A stretch of DNA of 64,000 nt from Dyella flagellata (GTDB taxonomy: Bacteria > Pseudomonadota > Gammaproteobacteria > Xanthomonadales > Rhodanobacteraceae), in contig NZ_BSOA01000003.1 in the NCBI RefSeq assembly GCF_030160275.1, positions 558,766 through 622,765 of the forward strand, in the 5' to 3' direction. The notes beneath the pieces were generated by a model. The model saw only the letters and a list, made by a program, of their open reading frames with translations. It was not told the DNA's origin and ran no database searches. Below, piece by piece: positions 42,621 to 52,171 of this stretch (position 1 is its first letter; every line of letters starts with the position of its first letter). The position numbers and the translations under genes are program-made.

Positions 42621-43661
42621 ATGAACGAGTGGTACCGGGGCGACGTCTCCGCGGAATATGCGATGGGGCTGCTCGACTTGCTGGAGCAACAGGATATCGG
42701 CAGCGATCTGGCCCTGGCTGATACGGGCATTGGACCGTCCCAGTTGGAGGGAGACCTGCGCCTGACCACGCAGCAGGATGCCGCCTTGATTGAAAACGCG
42801 GTACGCCTGAGCGGCAACCAAGGGCTGGGCTTCGAGCTTGGCCTGCGCACTGCTCTGACCTGGCACGGCATCCTGGGACTGGGCCTGATGAGCTGCCGCA
42901 GCTTGCGCGACGCGCTGCGCCTGTGGACCGGCTATCTGGATTTACGCACCACGTCGTTCTGCATCTATCTGCATGAAAACGATGGCCTGGCCGAACTGAA
43001 CATCCAGGATCTGACGCCTGGCGCCCCTCAGCGCCGCGTTGCGCTGGAGCGCCTGGCCACCATGACCGCGCGCCTCGCCGGCCAGCTGACGCAGCAGGAA
43101 CTGCCTGAGGTGGAGATGTGGTTCAAGGACGAGCAACCGTCCCATGCCTTGGCCTACCTCGACCGCCTGCCCAAGCCGCGTTTCTCAACCGGACTGTGCC
43201 AGGTGCGCATGCCCAGCGACTATCTCGACCTGGCGCTGCCCACCGCCCATACGCTGGTGCTGAGCCAGGTCAAGCAGCAGTGCGAGCGCGAACGCGTCGC
43301 GCTCGGCCAGAACAACAGCCTCATCGCGCGCATCAAGGGCTTGCTGCCGCTGGACGACGGCACCTATCTGGGCATGGAAGACGTGGCCCAAACCCTGTGC
43401 ATGTCCAGCCGCACCTTGAAGCGCAGGCTGCGCCATCTTGGCTTCAACTTCCGCCAGCTGGTGGATGAGGCGCGCAAGCAGGAAGTGCTGCGCGACGTGT
43501 TGAACACAAGCATGACGATCGACGAAATCGCCAGCCGCCGCGGTTATTCGGATGCCGCCAATCTCACGCGCGCGTTCCGCCGCTGGACGGGCGAGTCGCC
43601 GAGTCAGTATCGCGCGAAGTTGCCGTACAAGCTGGAGCGAGGGATCGCCCAGGTGGCGTGA
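42621..43661 (+). CDS. AraC family regulator (OruR/ArgR-like)
   Basis: A 346-residue regulator from MNEWYRGDV. The N-terminal 'Arabinose_bd' type domain (PF12625-like) is followed by two AraC helix-turn-helix motifs (about residues 253-335: LGMEDVAQTLCMSSRTLKRR, and MTIDEIASRRGYSDAANLTR). Such proteins activate catabolic or virulence genes in response to small ligands. It may regulate the divergent esterase gene. Confidence 0.88.
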   Translation: MNEWYRGDVSAEYAMGLLDLLEQQDIGSDLALADTGIGPSQLEGDLRLTTQQDAALIENAVRLSGNQGLGFELGLRTALTWHGILGLGLMSCRSLRDALRLWTGYLDLRTTSFCIYLHENDGLAELNIQDLTPGAPQRRVALERLATMTARLAGQLTQQELPEVEMWFKDEQPSHALAYLDRLPKPRFSTGLCQVRMPSDYLDLALPTAHTLVLSQVKQQCERERVALGQNNSLIARIKGLLPLDDGTYLGMEDVAQTLCMSSRTLKRRLRHLGFNFRQLVDEARKQEVLRDVLNTSMTIDEIASRRGYSDAANLTRAFRRWTGESPSQYRAKLPYKLERGIAQVA

Positions 43662-43723
43662 GATGGCCGGAGCATGGGGCTTGCATGCCTGCAACGCTCG
43701 AAAAATTCATGAGGGAGACCGTC

Positions 43724-44140
43724 ATGAACAACGCCCGTTCAGAGCGCGGCTTCACCTTCGTCGAACTGATGGTGGTGGCGGTGATCGTCACCATCCTCGC
43801 TATGATCGCGACGAATGCTTATGACAATTATGTCGCCCGCGGCAAGGTGCAGGCAGCCAAGGCCGACCTGACCGCACTGGCGTCCAAGCTTGAAGACGAG
43901 CTGCAGCGAAATCTGGTTTACACGCCGCACAACAACATCACGACCGATGCCATCAGGCATGCCTACAAGGGCTGGACGCCCTCCCAGTATCGGGACTTCA
44001 CCTACACCCTCCAATCCACGCCCACCACCTACACACTGAAAGCACAAGGCATCAATGGAAAGCTTTCGACATGCGTGTTGGAACTGAATGAAAGTACGAT
44101 CGGTTATATATCCGGCTGCGGTGCCATGACCGAGTGGTGA
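43724..44140 (+). CDS. Type IV pilin-like protein (PilE type)
   Basis: A 138-residue prepilin. The leader MNNARSERG is cut before F in GFTFVELMVV, giving the canonical N-methyl-Phe and Glu5, and a 25-residue hydrophobic helix. The C-terminal disulfide loop is small: Cys127 and Cys136 near the end (TCVLELNESTIGYISGCG). It lies alone, without other pil genes, so it is a minor or orphan pilin. GGGAG lies before the ATG. Confidence 0.85.
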   Translation: MNNARSERGFTFVELMVVAVIVTILAMIATNAYDNYVARGKVQAAKADLTALASKLEDELQRNLVYTPHNNITTDAIRHAYKGWTPSQYRDFTYTLQSTPTTYTLKAQGINGKLSTCVLELNESTIGYISGCGAMTEW

Positions 44141-44219
44141 GTCTTGATTCTACGCACACCGCATCCTGCAGTCCCCATGTATCATCCCTGCGAAAAATGG
44201 CTCGATAAAGACCGGGATC

Positions 44220-46598
44220 ATGGCGGGCAAGGGGGCGACTACTGTTTATGGTTTTGGCGAGTTCCAGCTCAATCCGCTGGCGCGCGAGCTGAGCCGTAAC
44301 GGCGCACCGGTCGAGTTGGCGGCGAGCGCCTTCGACTGCCTGGTCTACTTGATCGAACATCGCGAGCGCCCGGTGGGCAAGGATGAACTTATCTCCGCGG
44401 TGTGGGGGCGTACCGACGTCAGCGACAACCTGCTTGCGCAGACCATCGTGCGCTTGCGGCGCGCGCTCGGCGATGCCGGCACCGAACAGCGCTGCATCAA
44501 GACCGTGGCGCGCGTGGGCTATCGCTGGATGCTGGAGACGCAGGTGGTGCAACCGGCGTTCGCGCAGGATGAAGGCGTGCCTCAGGTCGAGGCGGTGGCG
44601 CAAGACACCTTCGTTTTCCAGCCAAAGCCGCCGGCACTGCGACGCTCGATGCTTGCCGCACTGGTCGTCTCGCTTTTGTTTGCCGCGGTATATGCGGGAT
44701 GGCAGCTGCTGGGCAGCAGGGCGGCTCAAGCCGGTTTTCAGTTCAAGCGCAGCGCGGCGGTGGTGTTGCCGGTCGAGGTGCAGGCGCCGGATGACTGGAA
44801 ATGGCTGCACCTGGGGCTGATGGACCTGATCGCGACGCGCTTGCGCGATGCGAAGGTGCCCACCGAAAGCAGCCAGGAAGTGTTGGCCTTGCTCAAGGAC
44901 AACGATGATCCCTCCGGCGCGAAGCTGGCTTCGTTTGCCTTGGTGATTCGTCCGCATGCCCTGCTGTCAGGCGGCCGCTGGCAGGTGCATCTGGATGCAC
45001 GCAGTCAGGATGGACGCAACTGGAAATCCGAATCCTCGGCCAGTGATGTGCTGGTGGCGGCACGTGCCGCCAGCGATCTATTGCTTGCTCAACTGGGCTA
45101 CCGCGGCGTTACCGCACCGCCTGCAACCGGCGATGCGCTAGCGGAATACATGCAGCGCGTGGACGCCACCAGGCTGGCCGGACAGCCGCAGATCGCGCGG
45201 GAACTGTTGGAGAAAGCGCCACCGGCATGGCGTGACAATCCCGAGCTTGCCTATGCCATGGCATCGCTCGATTGCGCTGAAGGCCACGGTGAATCATGCG
45301 AGCAAAAACTCAAGGCGCTGCTCAAACAGCTACCCGAAAACCAGCAACCGGTGTTGCGCGGCCAGATTCTTACCGTGCTTGGCGCCATCTATCTGGGTCA
45401 GCATCAGACCGCGGACAGCCAGGCGGCATTGGGGGAGGCAGTGCAAAAGCTGGAGGCCGCGCGCGACGCGCATGGACCCAGCAATTCCCATGCGCTGGCC
45501 ACCGCCTATCTCAATCGTGCCTACCTGCATCAAACGCTGTGGCAATTGGAAGAAGCCACCGCGGACCTCGGCCGCGCACGCGTGAATTACAGCTTGTCGG
45601 GCGATCTGGTCGGGGTGGCCAAAGCCGATCAGGCGATGGGCAATCTGGCGCTGCGCCGCGCGCAGCCCGATGCGGCCGTCACCTTGCTGCAGCATGCCTA
45701 CGATCAGTTCGTCGGCATGGGCATGCGCTCGATGCTGCCGGCCACGCTCGATGGCCTGGCCTATGCGCAACAGATGTTGCTGAAGTTTCCCGATGAGCTG
45801 AGCACCACCGATCGCTTCTGGCCGTTGGAGGAGAAAGGCCAGGATTTTGGCTTCCTGGGCGACGACATGCGCCACGAATTGAGCATGGTGCGTGCCTGTG
45901 CGCTCGCCGACAACGGACGCACTGCCGAAGCTTCCACGCTGTTTCAGAAAGTACTCGATGAAACCGATCGGGCCAAGGAGCCGGGCCTGCGCGCCGAAGT
46001 GAGCAAATGGCAGGCGCGCTTGGCGCTCGATCATGGTGACCACGATCACGCTGCAACGTTCGCGGCCAATGCACTTGTTCCCGCCCTGCAGGAAGATGAT
46101 CAGCGCGACTACGCCGAGGCGTGGCTGATACGTATTTCCGCGTTGCAACGCGCAGGCAAGGCCGATCAGGCCAAGCATGAGATTACCGCGATGTTGGATT
46201 GGGAAGCCCATCGGCCGGTCAAGGACGATTGGACGCAAGTCTATGTGCTGCGTGCACAGGCTGCGCAAGCCTGGATTGACGGGGATCGCAGCAGGGCGTT
46301 GGAAATCCTGCAGCGTGCGATGGCGCAGGCGGACCAGTTGGGCGTGCCCGAGGTAATCGTCGATACCGGCAAATCCTATGTGCTGGCGCTGCTTGAGGCA
46401 GGCAAGGTAGACCAGGCCGTAGCGATCAGTGGCCGGCTCTCCTCGTGGAGCCAAATGGATTGGCGCGCGGCCTGGGTAGAGGCGCGTGTGTATCAGGCGC
46501 TGGGCCAGAATGCGTCGTGGGAGAAATCGCGCGGCATGGCGCAGCACCTGGCCGGCGATCGCCCCGTGCCGACGGCGTCTACCGGGTTTGAATTCTGA
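44220..46598 (+). CDS. Winged-helix/TPR transmembrane regulator (CadC-like)
   Basis: A 792-residue protein. An OmpR-type winged helix (about residues 8-105, ending ARVGYRWML), a membrane helix (about 145-162), then a long TPR-like periplasmic or cytosolic region to the C terminus (ALATAYLNRAYLHQTLWQLE, ALADNGRTAEASTLFQKVLD). It is the one-component regulator architecture also seen at 22424 but with TPRs. No clear target is adjacent. Confidence 0.83.
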   Translation: MAGKGATTVYGFGEFQLNPLARELSRNGAPVELAASAFDCLVYLIEHRERPVGKDELISAVWGRTDVSDNLLAQTIVRLRRALGDAGTEQRCIKTVARVGYRWMLETQVVQPAFAQDEGVPQVEAVAQDTFVFQPKPPALRRSMLAALVVSLLFAAVYAGWQLLGSRAAQAGFQFKRSAAVVLPVEVQAPDDWKWLHLGLMDLIATRLRDAKVPTESSQEVLALLKDNDDPSGAKLASFALVIRPHALLSGGRWQVHLDARSQDGRNWKSESSASDVLVAARAASDLLLAQLGYRGVTAPPATGDALAEYMQRVDATRLAGQPQIARELLEKAPPAWRDNPELAYAMASLDCAEGHGESCEQKLKALLKQLPENQQPVLRGQILTVLGAIYLGQHQTADSQAALGEAVQKLEAARDAHGPSNSHALATAYLNRAYLHQTLWQLEEATADLGRARVNYSLSGDLVGVAKADQAMGNLALRRAQPDAAVTLLQHAYDQFVGMGMRSMLPATLDGLAYAQQMLLKFPDELSTTDRFWPLEEKGQDFGFLGDDMRHELSMVRACALADNGRTAEASTLFQKVLDETDRAKEPGLRAEVSKWQARLALDHGDHDHAATFAANALVPALQEDDQRDYAEAWLIRISALQRAGKADQAKHEITAMLDWEAHRPVKDDWTQVYVLRAQAAQAWIDGDRSRALEILQRAMAQADQLGVPEVIVDTGKSYVLALLEAGKVDQAVAISGRLSSWSQMDWRAAWVEARVYQALGQNASWEKSRGMAQHLAGDRPVPTASTGFEF

Positions 46599-46610
46599 GC
46601 GGCATGCAGC

Positions 46611-46657
46611 AAAAAAAGAGGCGCGGCAGTGAGAAGCGAAGTATCACTGCCAGCGCC
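46611..46657 (-). terminator. Minus-strand terminator without a visible gene
   Basis: GGCGC-GGCAGTGA ... TCACTGCC-AGCGCC forms a long, nearly perfect hairpin (46620-46657). On the plus strand it is preceded by seven A (46611-46617), so on the minus strand it is a hairpin followed by a T-run. No minus-strand gene ends here; a small RNA or readthrough control is possible. Confidence 0.6.
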
Positions 46658-46861
46658 ATCAGTCTGAAAGACTGTGAAGGGTGGATGTTCTTGCACTATA
46701 CGGCCGTGGCGCTTGTGTGCCTCGTTCCGTAGCGGGCCAATCGACTGTCACTTGGGGACGTTTTGCTGGGGCGCCAGCGTGTCGGCTGCAAGCGCAAGGA
46801 GGCGGCACGACCTATGCATGAATAGCCTCATTCCGACGAACGATTCGCAGGGTCAAGTGTC

Positions 46862-47236
46862 ATGACATTCAAGCGCCTGGATGAGCTGGCTTGGGAAGGG
46901 CTGTCCTTCTTGTTGTGGCTGGCTGCGGTGATGCTGAACATGGCATCGGTGATATGGGTGGGTTTTCAAGGCTTGCAGTGGCTACATGACGGGCATTGGA
47001 CCAATCAGCCGCCGGTCATGACCTGGATGCACGGCGTTTGCCCCGGGGCGTGCGATTTCATGAACAATCCGCATTCCTGGTACGGCGCCGCCAAACTGGT
47101 CCGTTTCCTTTCCGAGGTGCCCTCTGGCCTGGCGCTGGCACTGATCGGCGTCATGCTCGGTGTACTAAGTGTGTCAGTTTCTGACCATCGGCCACTGGCA
47201 CCCAGCGTCATCAGGGCTCGGTTGAGCGCCCGCTGA
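46862..47236 (+). CDS. Small inner-membrane protein
   Basis: A 124-residue protein with a membrane helix at about 14-40 and another at about 88-107, joined by a Cys/Pro/His-rich external loop (MHGVCPGACDFMNNPHSWYG). I recognise no family. It is separated from the large regulator by about 260 bp without a gene, apart from a terminator on the opposite strand. Confidence 0.55.
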   Translation: MTFKRLDELAWEGLSFLLWLAAVMLNMASVIWVGFQGLQWLHDGHWTNQPPVMTWMHGVCPGACDFMNNPHSWYGAAKLVRFLSEVPSGLALALIGVMLGVLSVSVSDHRPLAPSVIRARLSAR

Positions 47237-47246
47237 GCAAGCGCGT

Positions 47247-47310
47247 GTAGGCTGGGATGCCAATCCCAGCTTTCCACTCAACATTTCCATGCTGGGATTG
47301 CCATCCCAGC
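47247..47310. repeat. Paired TAGGCTGGGAT repeats
   Basis: TAGGCTGGGATgccaATCCCAG followed 35 bp later by the inverted partner GCTGGGATtgccATCCCAGC. The pair sits between two small genes on the plus strand. Confidence 0.75.
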
Positions 47311-47360
47311 CCCCGCGCTTACACTTGCGGTCTCACGGACCACCGTCAGGCACGCAACGC

Positions 47361-47585
47361 ATGAGTTCCGACCAGCAGTTCGGCGAGTACCGCGGCATCA
47401 AGTTCATGCACGAGTACAACGGGGGCAGCGACTCCCGTAGCGGCGTCATCTATTTTCCGGACGATCCCACGCGCCACCTCGTGGCCAGCGGTGGCAGCGC
47501 GCACTGGGAGGCCGAAGCGAAAGGCCTGATCGACCACTACTTTCGCGAAATCGACGCGGAACCCGACGATGATTCGGAAGCCTGA
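47361..47585 (+). CDS. Small acidic protein
   Basis: A 74-residue soluble protein (MSSDQQFGEYRGIKFMHEYN, HLVASGGSAHWEAEAKGLID, ending in Asp/Glu-rich). It has no motif I know. It is flanked by REP pairs on both sides. It begins with a good start region but no strong ribosome site. Confidence 0.6.
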   Translation: MSSDQQFGEYRGIKFMHEYNGGSDSRSGVIYFPDDPTRHLVASGGSAHWEAEAKGLIDHYFREIDAEPDDDSEA

Positions 47586-47588
47586 TCT

Positions 47589-47661
47589 GTAGGCTGGGAT
47601 GCCAATCCCAGCATCGCGATGCGGCATGCATGGCAATGCTGGGATTGGCATCCCAGCCTAC
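47589..47661. repeat. Paired TAGGCTGGGAT repeats
   Basis: TAGGCTGGGATgccaATCCCAGC and, 30 bp on, GCTGGGATtggcATCCCAGCCTA: a perfect large inverted pair directly behind the small acidic gene. Confidence 0.8.
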
Positions 47662-47793
47662 GGCAGGGCTGACAGGAATCGGCAATTTTCCCGTAGCATC
47701 GTGCACCTACCTGCAACCATCGCGGGCTGACAATCGCAGCGGCTCGTGGCGGTTAAGCCACAGTCCATTCGTTCACCGCGATCCGAGGCAGAC

Positions 47794-49452
47794 ATGGCCA
47801 AGTACTCTTTCCTGTGGTCGACAGCAGTCCGCTTGGTACCGCCTGTTGTTGCGGCGTGCCTGATGTTGGCGACAACGGCGTATGCCGCCGAGAGCTTCCA
47901 CAACGCGCCAGCTAGCGCTTCATCCGTGGTCAATCCCTATCACGGCCAGGCGAATGCGATTCACAGCGGCGGGCAACTGTATGCAACGGTTTGCGCCAGT
48001 TGCCATGGCGCGGTGGGGCAGGGTAGCGGCAATATTCCCGCATTGCGGCAAGGGTCCACACAGCAGGCGACGGAAGGTGCGCTGTTCTGGTTCATCACCC
48101 ACGGCGAGCCGGCCAACGGCATGCCTTCCTGGGCGAGCTTGCCGGAGCAACAGCGCTGGCAGATCGTGGCGTATCTGAAAACGCTGCCGGATGTGAAGAC
48201 AGCAGCCCCGGAAGCGGCGGCTGTCGCGGGGTCGACTATCACCACGCCTGCGCCGAAGCCGCCCTTCACCGATTTCCGTTACGAAGCACCAGGCCGGTCG
48301 CGCAAGATCACGTTGAGCGATCTGCCTGCGCCTTACGCCACAAGATCAGCCGGCAATGGGCCGGAAATGGTGGCGCGTCCCGCCGGTGCATTGCCCATTG
48401 CGCCGGCAGGCTTCAAGGTGAATCTTTTTGCAGAAGGCCTGGATACGCCGCGCGTGATTCGCACCGCGCCCAACGGCGACATTTTCCTGGCGGAAAGCGG
48501 CAGCGGACAGATCCGCATTTACCGCGGCATCGGTGCGGATGGAAAACCCGCGCAGAGCGCCGTATTCGTAACCGGCCTCAATCGTCCTTACGGCATTGCG
48601 TTTTATCCGGTGGGGCCGCATCCGCAGTGGGTGTACGTCGGCAACACCGATGCAGTGATCCGATTTCCTTACGGCAACGGTGACTTGAAAGCGCGAGGGC
48701 CGGCCGAACACATCGCTGACTTGCCCAGCGGCGGCCATTGGACGCGCGATCTCGCGTTTTCGCTCGACAACAAAACCTTGTTCGTCGCCGTGGGCTCGGC
48801 TTCCAACGTGGACGATCCGGATACTTCGCCGGCCGAGAAGGGGCGCGCGAATATCCTCGCGTTCAATCCGGATGGTTCAAACAAACGTGTTTATGCGTCA
48901 GGCATCCGCAATCCTTCCGGTATCGCCATCGATCCCAAGAATGGACAGCTTTGGACCACCGTCAACGAGCGCGACGGACTGGGTGACAACCTTGTGCCGG
49001 ATTACATCACTTCGGTGCGCGAAGGCGGCTTCTACGGATGGCCCTGGTGGTACATGGGCGGCCATCAGGATCCGCGCCATCAGGGCAAGCATCCGGAGCT
49101 GAAAGACAAAGTGATCACGCCCGATGTGCTGCTGCAGCCGCATAACGCGTCGCTGCAGATCAGCTTCTATGAAGCCGGGCGTTTTCCAGCGGAATACCAA
49201 GGCGATCTGTTTGCCGCCGAACATGGCTCCTGGAACAGGGCGACACGTGCGGGCTACGAGGTGATCCGCATTCCCCGTCATCACACCGGCAAGGCGAGCG
49301 GCGAATACGAGGATTTCCTCACCGGTTTCGTGCTGCCGGACGGGCATGTATGGGGAAGGCCGGTAAGCCTAACCACCGCGCCGGATGGTTCGTTGCTGGT
49401 GACTGACGACGGATCGAATTCGATCTGGCGAGTGGATTACGTCGGCAAGTAA
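47794..49452 (+). CDS. Cytochrome c and PQQ-type sugar dehydrogenase fusion
   Basis: A 552-residue secreted protein. A signal peptide (ending near AYAA) is followed by a c-type cytochrome domain (about 55-135) with the haem motif CASCH and a likely Met ligand in GMPSWASL. Then comes a six-bladed propeller of the soluble aldose/L-sorbosone dehydrogenase family (from about 190: GFKVNLFAEGLDTPRVIR, GIRNPSGIAIDPKNGQLW, YGWPWWYMGG), which uses PQQ. The fused cytochrome would pass electrons from sugar oxidation towards the respiratory chain in the periplasm. Confidence 0.88.
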   Translation: MAKYSFLWSTAVRLVPPVVAACLMLATTAYAAESFHNAPASASSVVNPYHGQANAIHSGGQLYATVCASCHGAVGQGSGNIPALRQGSTQQATEGALFWFITHGEPANGMPSWASLPEQQRWQIVAYLKTLPDVKTAAPEAAAVAGSTITTPAPKPPFTDFRYEAPGRSRKITLSDLPAPYATRSAGNGPEMVARPAGALPIAPAGFKVNLFAEGLDTPRVIRTAPNGDIFLAESGSGQIRIYRGIGADGKPAQSAVFVTGLNRPYGIAFYPVGPHPQWVYVGNTDAVIRFPYGNGDLKARGPAEHIADLPSGGHWTRDLAFSLDNKTLFVAVGSASNVDDPDTSPAEKGRANILAFNPDGSNKRVYASGIRNPSGIAIDPKNGQLWTTVNERDGLGDNLVPDYITSVREGGFYGWPWWYMGGHQDPRHQGKHPELKDKVITPDVLLQPHNASLQISFYEAGRFPAEYQGDLFAAEHGSWNRATRAGYEVIRIPRHHTGKASGEYEDFLTGFVLPDGHVWGRPVSLTTAPDGSLLVTDDGSNSIWRVDYVGK

Positions 49453-49468
49453 ATGGGAATGCAAACGG

Positions 49469-49593
49469 CTCCCTCCCCTACGTGTAGTAGGGGAGGGTTG
49501 GGGTGGGGTGAAGCAACCTCGCGTTGAAACTCAGGTGGTACCGCAAGCTCAAGCAACCCCACCCCAGCCCTCCCCTGCGAGCAGGGGAGGGAG
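49469..49593. repeat. Core of the GGGGAGGG hairpin repeat, without terminal repeats
   Basis: CTCCCTCCCCTACGTGTAG, its continuation, and the inverted GGGGAGGGAG hairpin match the interior of the mini-transposon at 11079-11275, but neither end carries the CCTGATTAGCG terminal repeat. It lies between the dehydrogenase and NfeD genes. Confidence 0.75.
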
Positions 49594-49682
49594 CGCATCG
49601 CGACAAGGTCGGCGTAATATCCTAGCCACAGCCGCCCCGCACGACGGCTGTGCGTTGAACATGCCGGCCGAGGGCCAATGCC

Positions 49683-51089
49683 ATGTCACGGAAGGGCTGG
49701 ATCGTATGGGGAGCCATTCTTGGCGCTGCACTGGCGCTGGCGTGGACGCGCTCGGCCACCGAAGCGCCGGCCGACGAAACCTTCGTCGCCCGCATTGAAC
49801 TGACCGGCCCGATTGGTCCGGCGGCCGCCGAATACGTCGATCGCACCATTCAACGTGCTACCGACGACGGCGCGAAAGCGATCGTGTTGCAGTTGGATAC
49901 GCCAGGTGGCTTGCTGGATTCGATGCGCGATATCATCGGCGGCATTCTTGCGGCGAAGATCCCGGTGCTGGGCTACGTGGCACCCAGTGGTGCGCGCGCC
50001 GCTTCGGCGGGCACATACATTCTCTATGCGTGCCCGATCGCAGCGATGGCGCCCGCAACGCACCTGGGTGCGGCAACGCCAGTCACGTTGGGCGGGCGCT
50101 CGCCGATGCCTTCGCCGCTGGACAACAACCTGCCTTCGTCCAGCAAGTCGAGCGACAAGGCAGGTGGCAACTCCGCGGACGATGCGGAAAGCCACAAGAT
50201 CCTCAACGATGCCATCGCCAACATTCGCGCGCTAGCGCAAATGCACGGGCGCAATGCTGCATGGGCTGAGCAGGCCGTACGTGGTGCCGCAACGCTTACT
50301 GCCAGTGAAGCGGCTGCGCAGCACGTGATCGATTTCGTCGCGTCCGATACGCCAGCGCTGCTGGCCCAGGCGGACGGCCGTAACGTGCATGTGAACGGCA
50401 GCAGCGTCACACTCTCTTTACGCGGCCTGCCCGTGCGCGACTATCTGCCGGACTGGCGCGCGCGGTTTCTTGGCGTCATCACCAACCCGACCATCGCTTA
50501 CGTATTGCTGCTGGCCGGCATCTACGGATTGATTCTGGAAGCCTTCCATCCCGGCTCGTTCTACCCGGGCGTAACCGGCGGCATTTGCCTGCTGATCGGG
50601 CTGTATGCGCTGCAACTGCTGCCGGTGAGTTACGCCGGATTGACGCTGATGGCGCTGGGCGTGGCGCTGTTGCTGGCGGAGGTGTTCATTCCGACCGCGG
50701 GCGTGCTGGGTGTAGGTGGCGTGATCGCCTTCGTGCTGGGCTCGATCATGCTGTTTCGCACCGACGTGCCGGGCTATTCGGTGAATATCGGCGTGATCGC
50801 CGGCATCGGCTTGTGCGCCATGGCGATACTCGCCATGCTGCTGCGCCTGGTGATGCGTGCGCGCCGCGCACGTGCCTTCAACGGCGAAGAGCAGATGCTG
50901 CAGGATACGGGCGAGCTGCTGCAGGCGATTGCGGCCGGTGAAGAAGGTTGGGCACGCATCGGCGGCGAGCGATGGCGCGTGCAGGCCGAAGCGGAATTGC
51001 CTGCCGGCGCGCGGGTTCGGGTGACCGGTCGTCGGGGCTTGTTGCTGCGGGTAACCGCGTTACGTACGGGTGAAGGAGAGTCTTCATGA
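49683..51089 (+). CDS. NfeD-type membrane serine protease
   Basis: A 468-residue protein. A signal or anchor helix is followed by a ClpP-like protease domain (about residues 33-230) with the catalytic Ser108 in [11 protein letters not shown] and a Lys further on. Then come four to five membrane helices (from about 265) and an OB-fold NfeD domain at the C terminus ([16 protein letters not shown]). NfeD1b proteins cleave the stomatin partner, encoded here in a 4-bp overlap downstream. It is a conserved membrane-quality-control pair. Confidence 0.9.
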   Translation: MSRKGWIVWGAILGAALALAWTRSATEAPADETFVARIELTGPIGPAAAEYVDRTIQRATDDGAKAIVLQLDTPGGLLDSMRDIIGGILAAKIPVLGYVAPSGARAASAGTYILYACPIAAMAPATHLGAATPVTLGGRSPMPSPLDNNLPSSSKSSDKAGGNSADDAESHKILNDAIANIRALAQMHGRNAAWAEQAVRGAATLTASEAAAQHVIDFVASDTPALLAQADGRNVHVNGSSVTLSLRGLPVRDYLPDWRARFLGVITNPTIAYVLLLAGIYGLILEAFHPGSFYPGVTGGICLLIGLYALQLLPVSYAGLTLMALGVALLLAEVFIPTAGVLGVGGVIAFVLGSIMLFRTDVPGYSVNIGVIAGIGLCAMAILAMLLRLVMRARRARAFNGEEQMLQDTGELLQAIAAGEEGWARIGGERWRVQAEAELPAGARVRVTGRRGLLLRVTALRTGEGESS

Positions 51090-51835
51090 TCGGTTTTGCT
51101 GGCGTCATCGTGATTTTCGTGATTGCGCTGCTGTCCTCGTCGATCAAGGTGCTGCCGGAATACCAGCGCGGCGTGGTGCTTACGCTGGGCCGCTACACCG
51201 GTACCAAAGGGCCTGGCCTGGTGGTGCTGGTACCGATCGTGCAGCGGATGATGCGCGTGGATTTGCGCGTGGCGGTGATGGACGTACCGCCGCAGGACGT
51301 GATTTCCCGTGACAATGTCTCGGTGCGCGTGAATGCGGTGGTGTACTTCCGCGTGGTCGAGCCGGACAAGTCGGTGCTGAAGGTGGAAAATTTTTACCAG
51401 GCCACCAGCCAGCTTTCGCAGACACGCCTGCGCTCGGTGCTGGGCCAGCACGAACTGGATGACATCCTTTCGCAGCGCGATTCGATCAACCACAGCCTGC
51501 AGCAGATCCTCGACGAGGCAACCGACCCGTGGGGCATCAAGATCACCAATGTCGAGATCAAGGACGTGGATCTGAACGAGACCATGGTGCGGGCGATCGC
51601 CCGCCAGGCCGAGGCCGAACGCGAACGTCGCGCGAAAGTGATCCATGCCGATGGCGAATTGCAAGCCGCCGAAAAGCTGCGTGACGCCGCGGCCATGCTG
51701 GCGCAACAGCCACAGTCGCTGCAGCTGCGCTATTTGCAGACCTTGGCGGGCATGGCCAGTGCCGGGCAATCGAGCACCATCGTGTTTCCGCTGCCGCTGG
51801 ATTTGTTGAAGCCTTTGCTGGACAAGGGTACGTAA
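51086..51835 (+). CDS. Slipin/stomatin (SPFH domain) protein
   Basis: A 249-residue slipin. One N-terminal membrane helix, then the SPFH domain ([40 protein letters not shown]) and a coiled-coil C-terminal tail ([20 protein letters not shown]). It oligomerises on the membrane and is processed by its NfeD partner. Start overlaps the nfeD stop by 4 bp. Confidence 0.93.
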   Translation: MIGFAGVIVIFVIALLSSSIKVLPEYQRGVVLTLGRYTGTKGPGLVVLVPIVQRMMRVDLRVAVMDVPPQDVISRDNVSVRVNAVVYFRVVEPDKSVLKVENFYQATSQLSQTRLRSVLGQHELDDILSQRDSINHSLQQILDEATDPWGIKITNVEIKDVDLNETMVRAIARQAEAERERRAKVIHADGELQAAEKLRDAAAMLAQQPQSLQLRYLQTLAGMASAGQSSTIVFPLPLDLLKPLLDKGT

Positions 51836-51959
51836 GCTCTCAGGGACGGCGGGGTGATATGACGTCTGTCAGATACGATGACTTACGCTCGCACCTGCCG
51901 CCGCAACTTGCGTTGGCCGATGATTCCTCCCGCACCAATGGGGTGTGGGAGGACCGGCC

Positions 51960-52115
51960 ATGAACACTATCAACGACACGCGCAGCACGCTCGACAAATA
52001 CATGCCCTGGCTGCTCGCCCTGTTGGCCGCCTTCCTGGCTGGCAAGGCGCTGAAGCGCATGTTCTGGACCGCTTTCGCCCTGTATTGGGTGTTTCACGGG
52101 AACGGCATGATCTAG
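51960..52115 (+). CDS. 51-residue membrane protein
   Basis: This small gene has a strong ribosome site (GGGAGG, 6 bp before ATG) and encodes a 51-residue protein with one long hydrophobic segment (MPWLLALLAAFLAGKALKRM). I recognise no family. It follows the NfeD-slipin pair and could be a small partner of it. Confidence 0.55.
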   Translation: MNTINDTRSTLDKYMPWLLALLAAFLAGKALKRMFWTAFALYWVFHGNGMI

Positions 52116-52117
52116 TG

Positions 52118-52142
52118 GGTTGGGGCGCAAACCCCAACCTAT
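52118..52142. repeat. GGTTGGGG palindrome
   Basis: GGTTGGGG-cgcaaa-CCCCAACC. A similar palindrome lies at 53468-53495, so copies stand on both sides of folC. Confidence 0.7.
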
Positions 52143-52171
52143 GAGGGTTGTGCAAGCTTGCAGCTGCCTTT

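Noticed and set aside
45330..46547. A 405-codon minus-strand open frame
   Set aside because: It is the mirror of the TPR/winged-helix regulator gene, whose domains are clear. No ribosome site.
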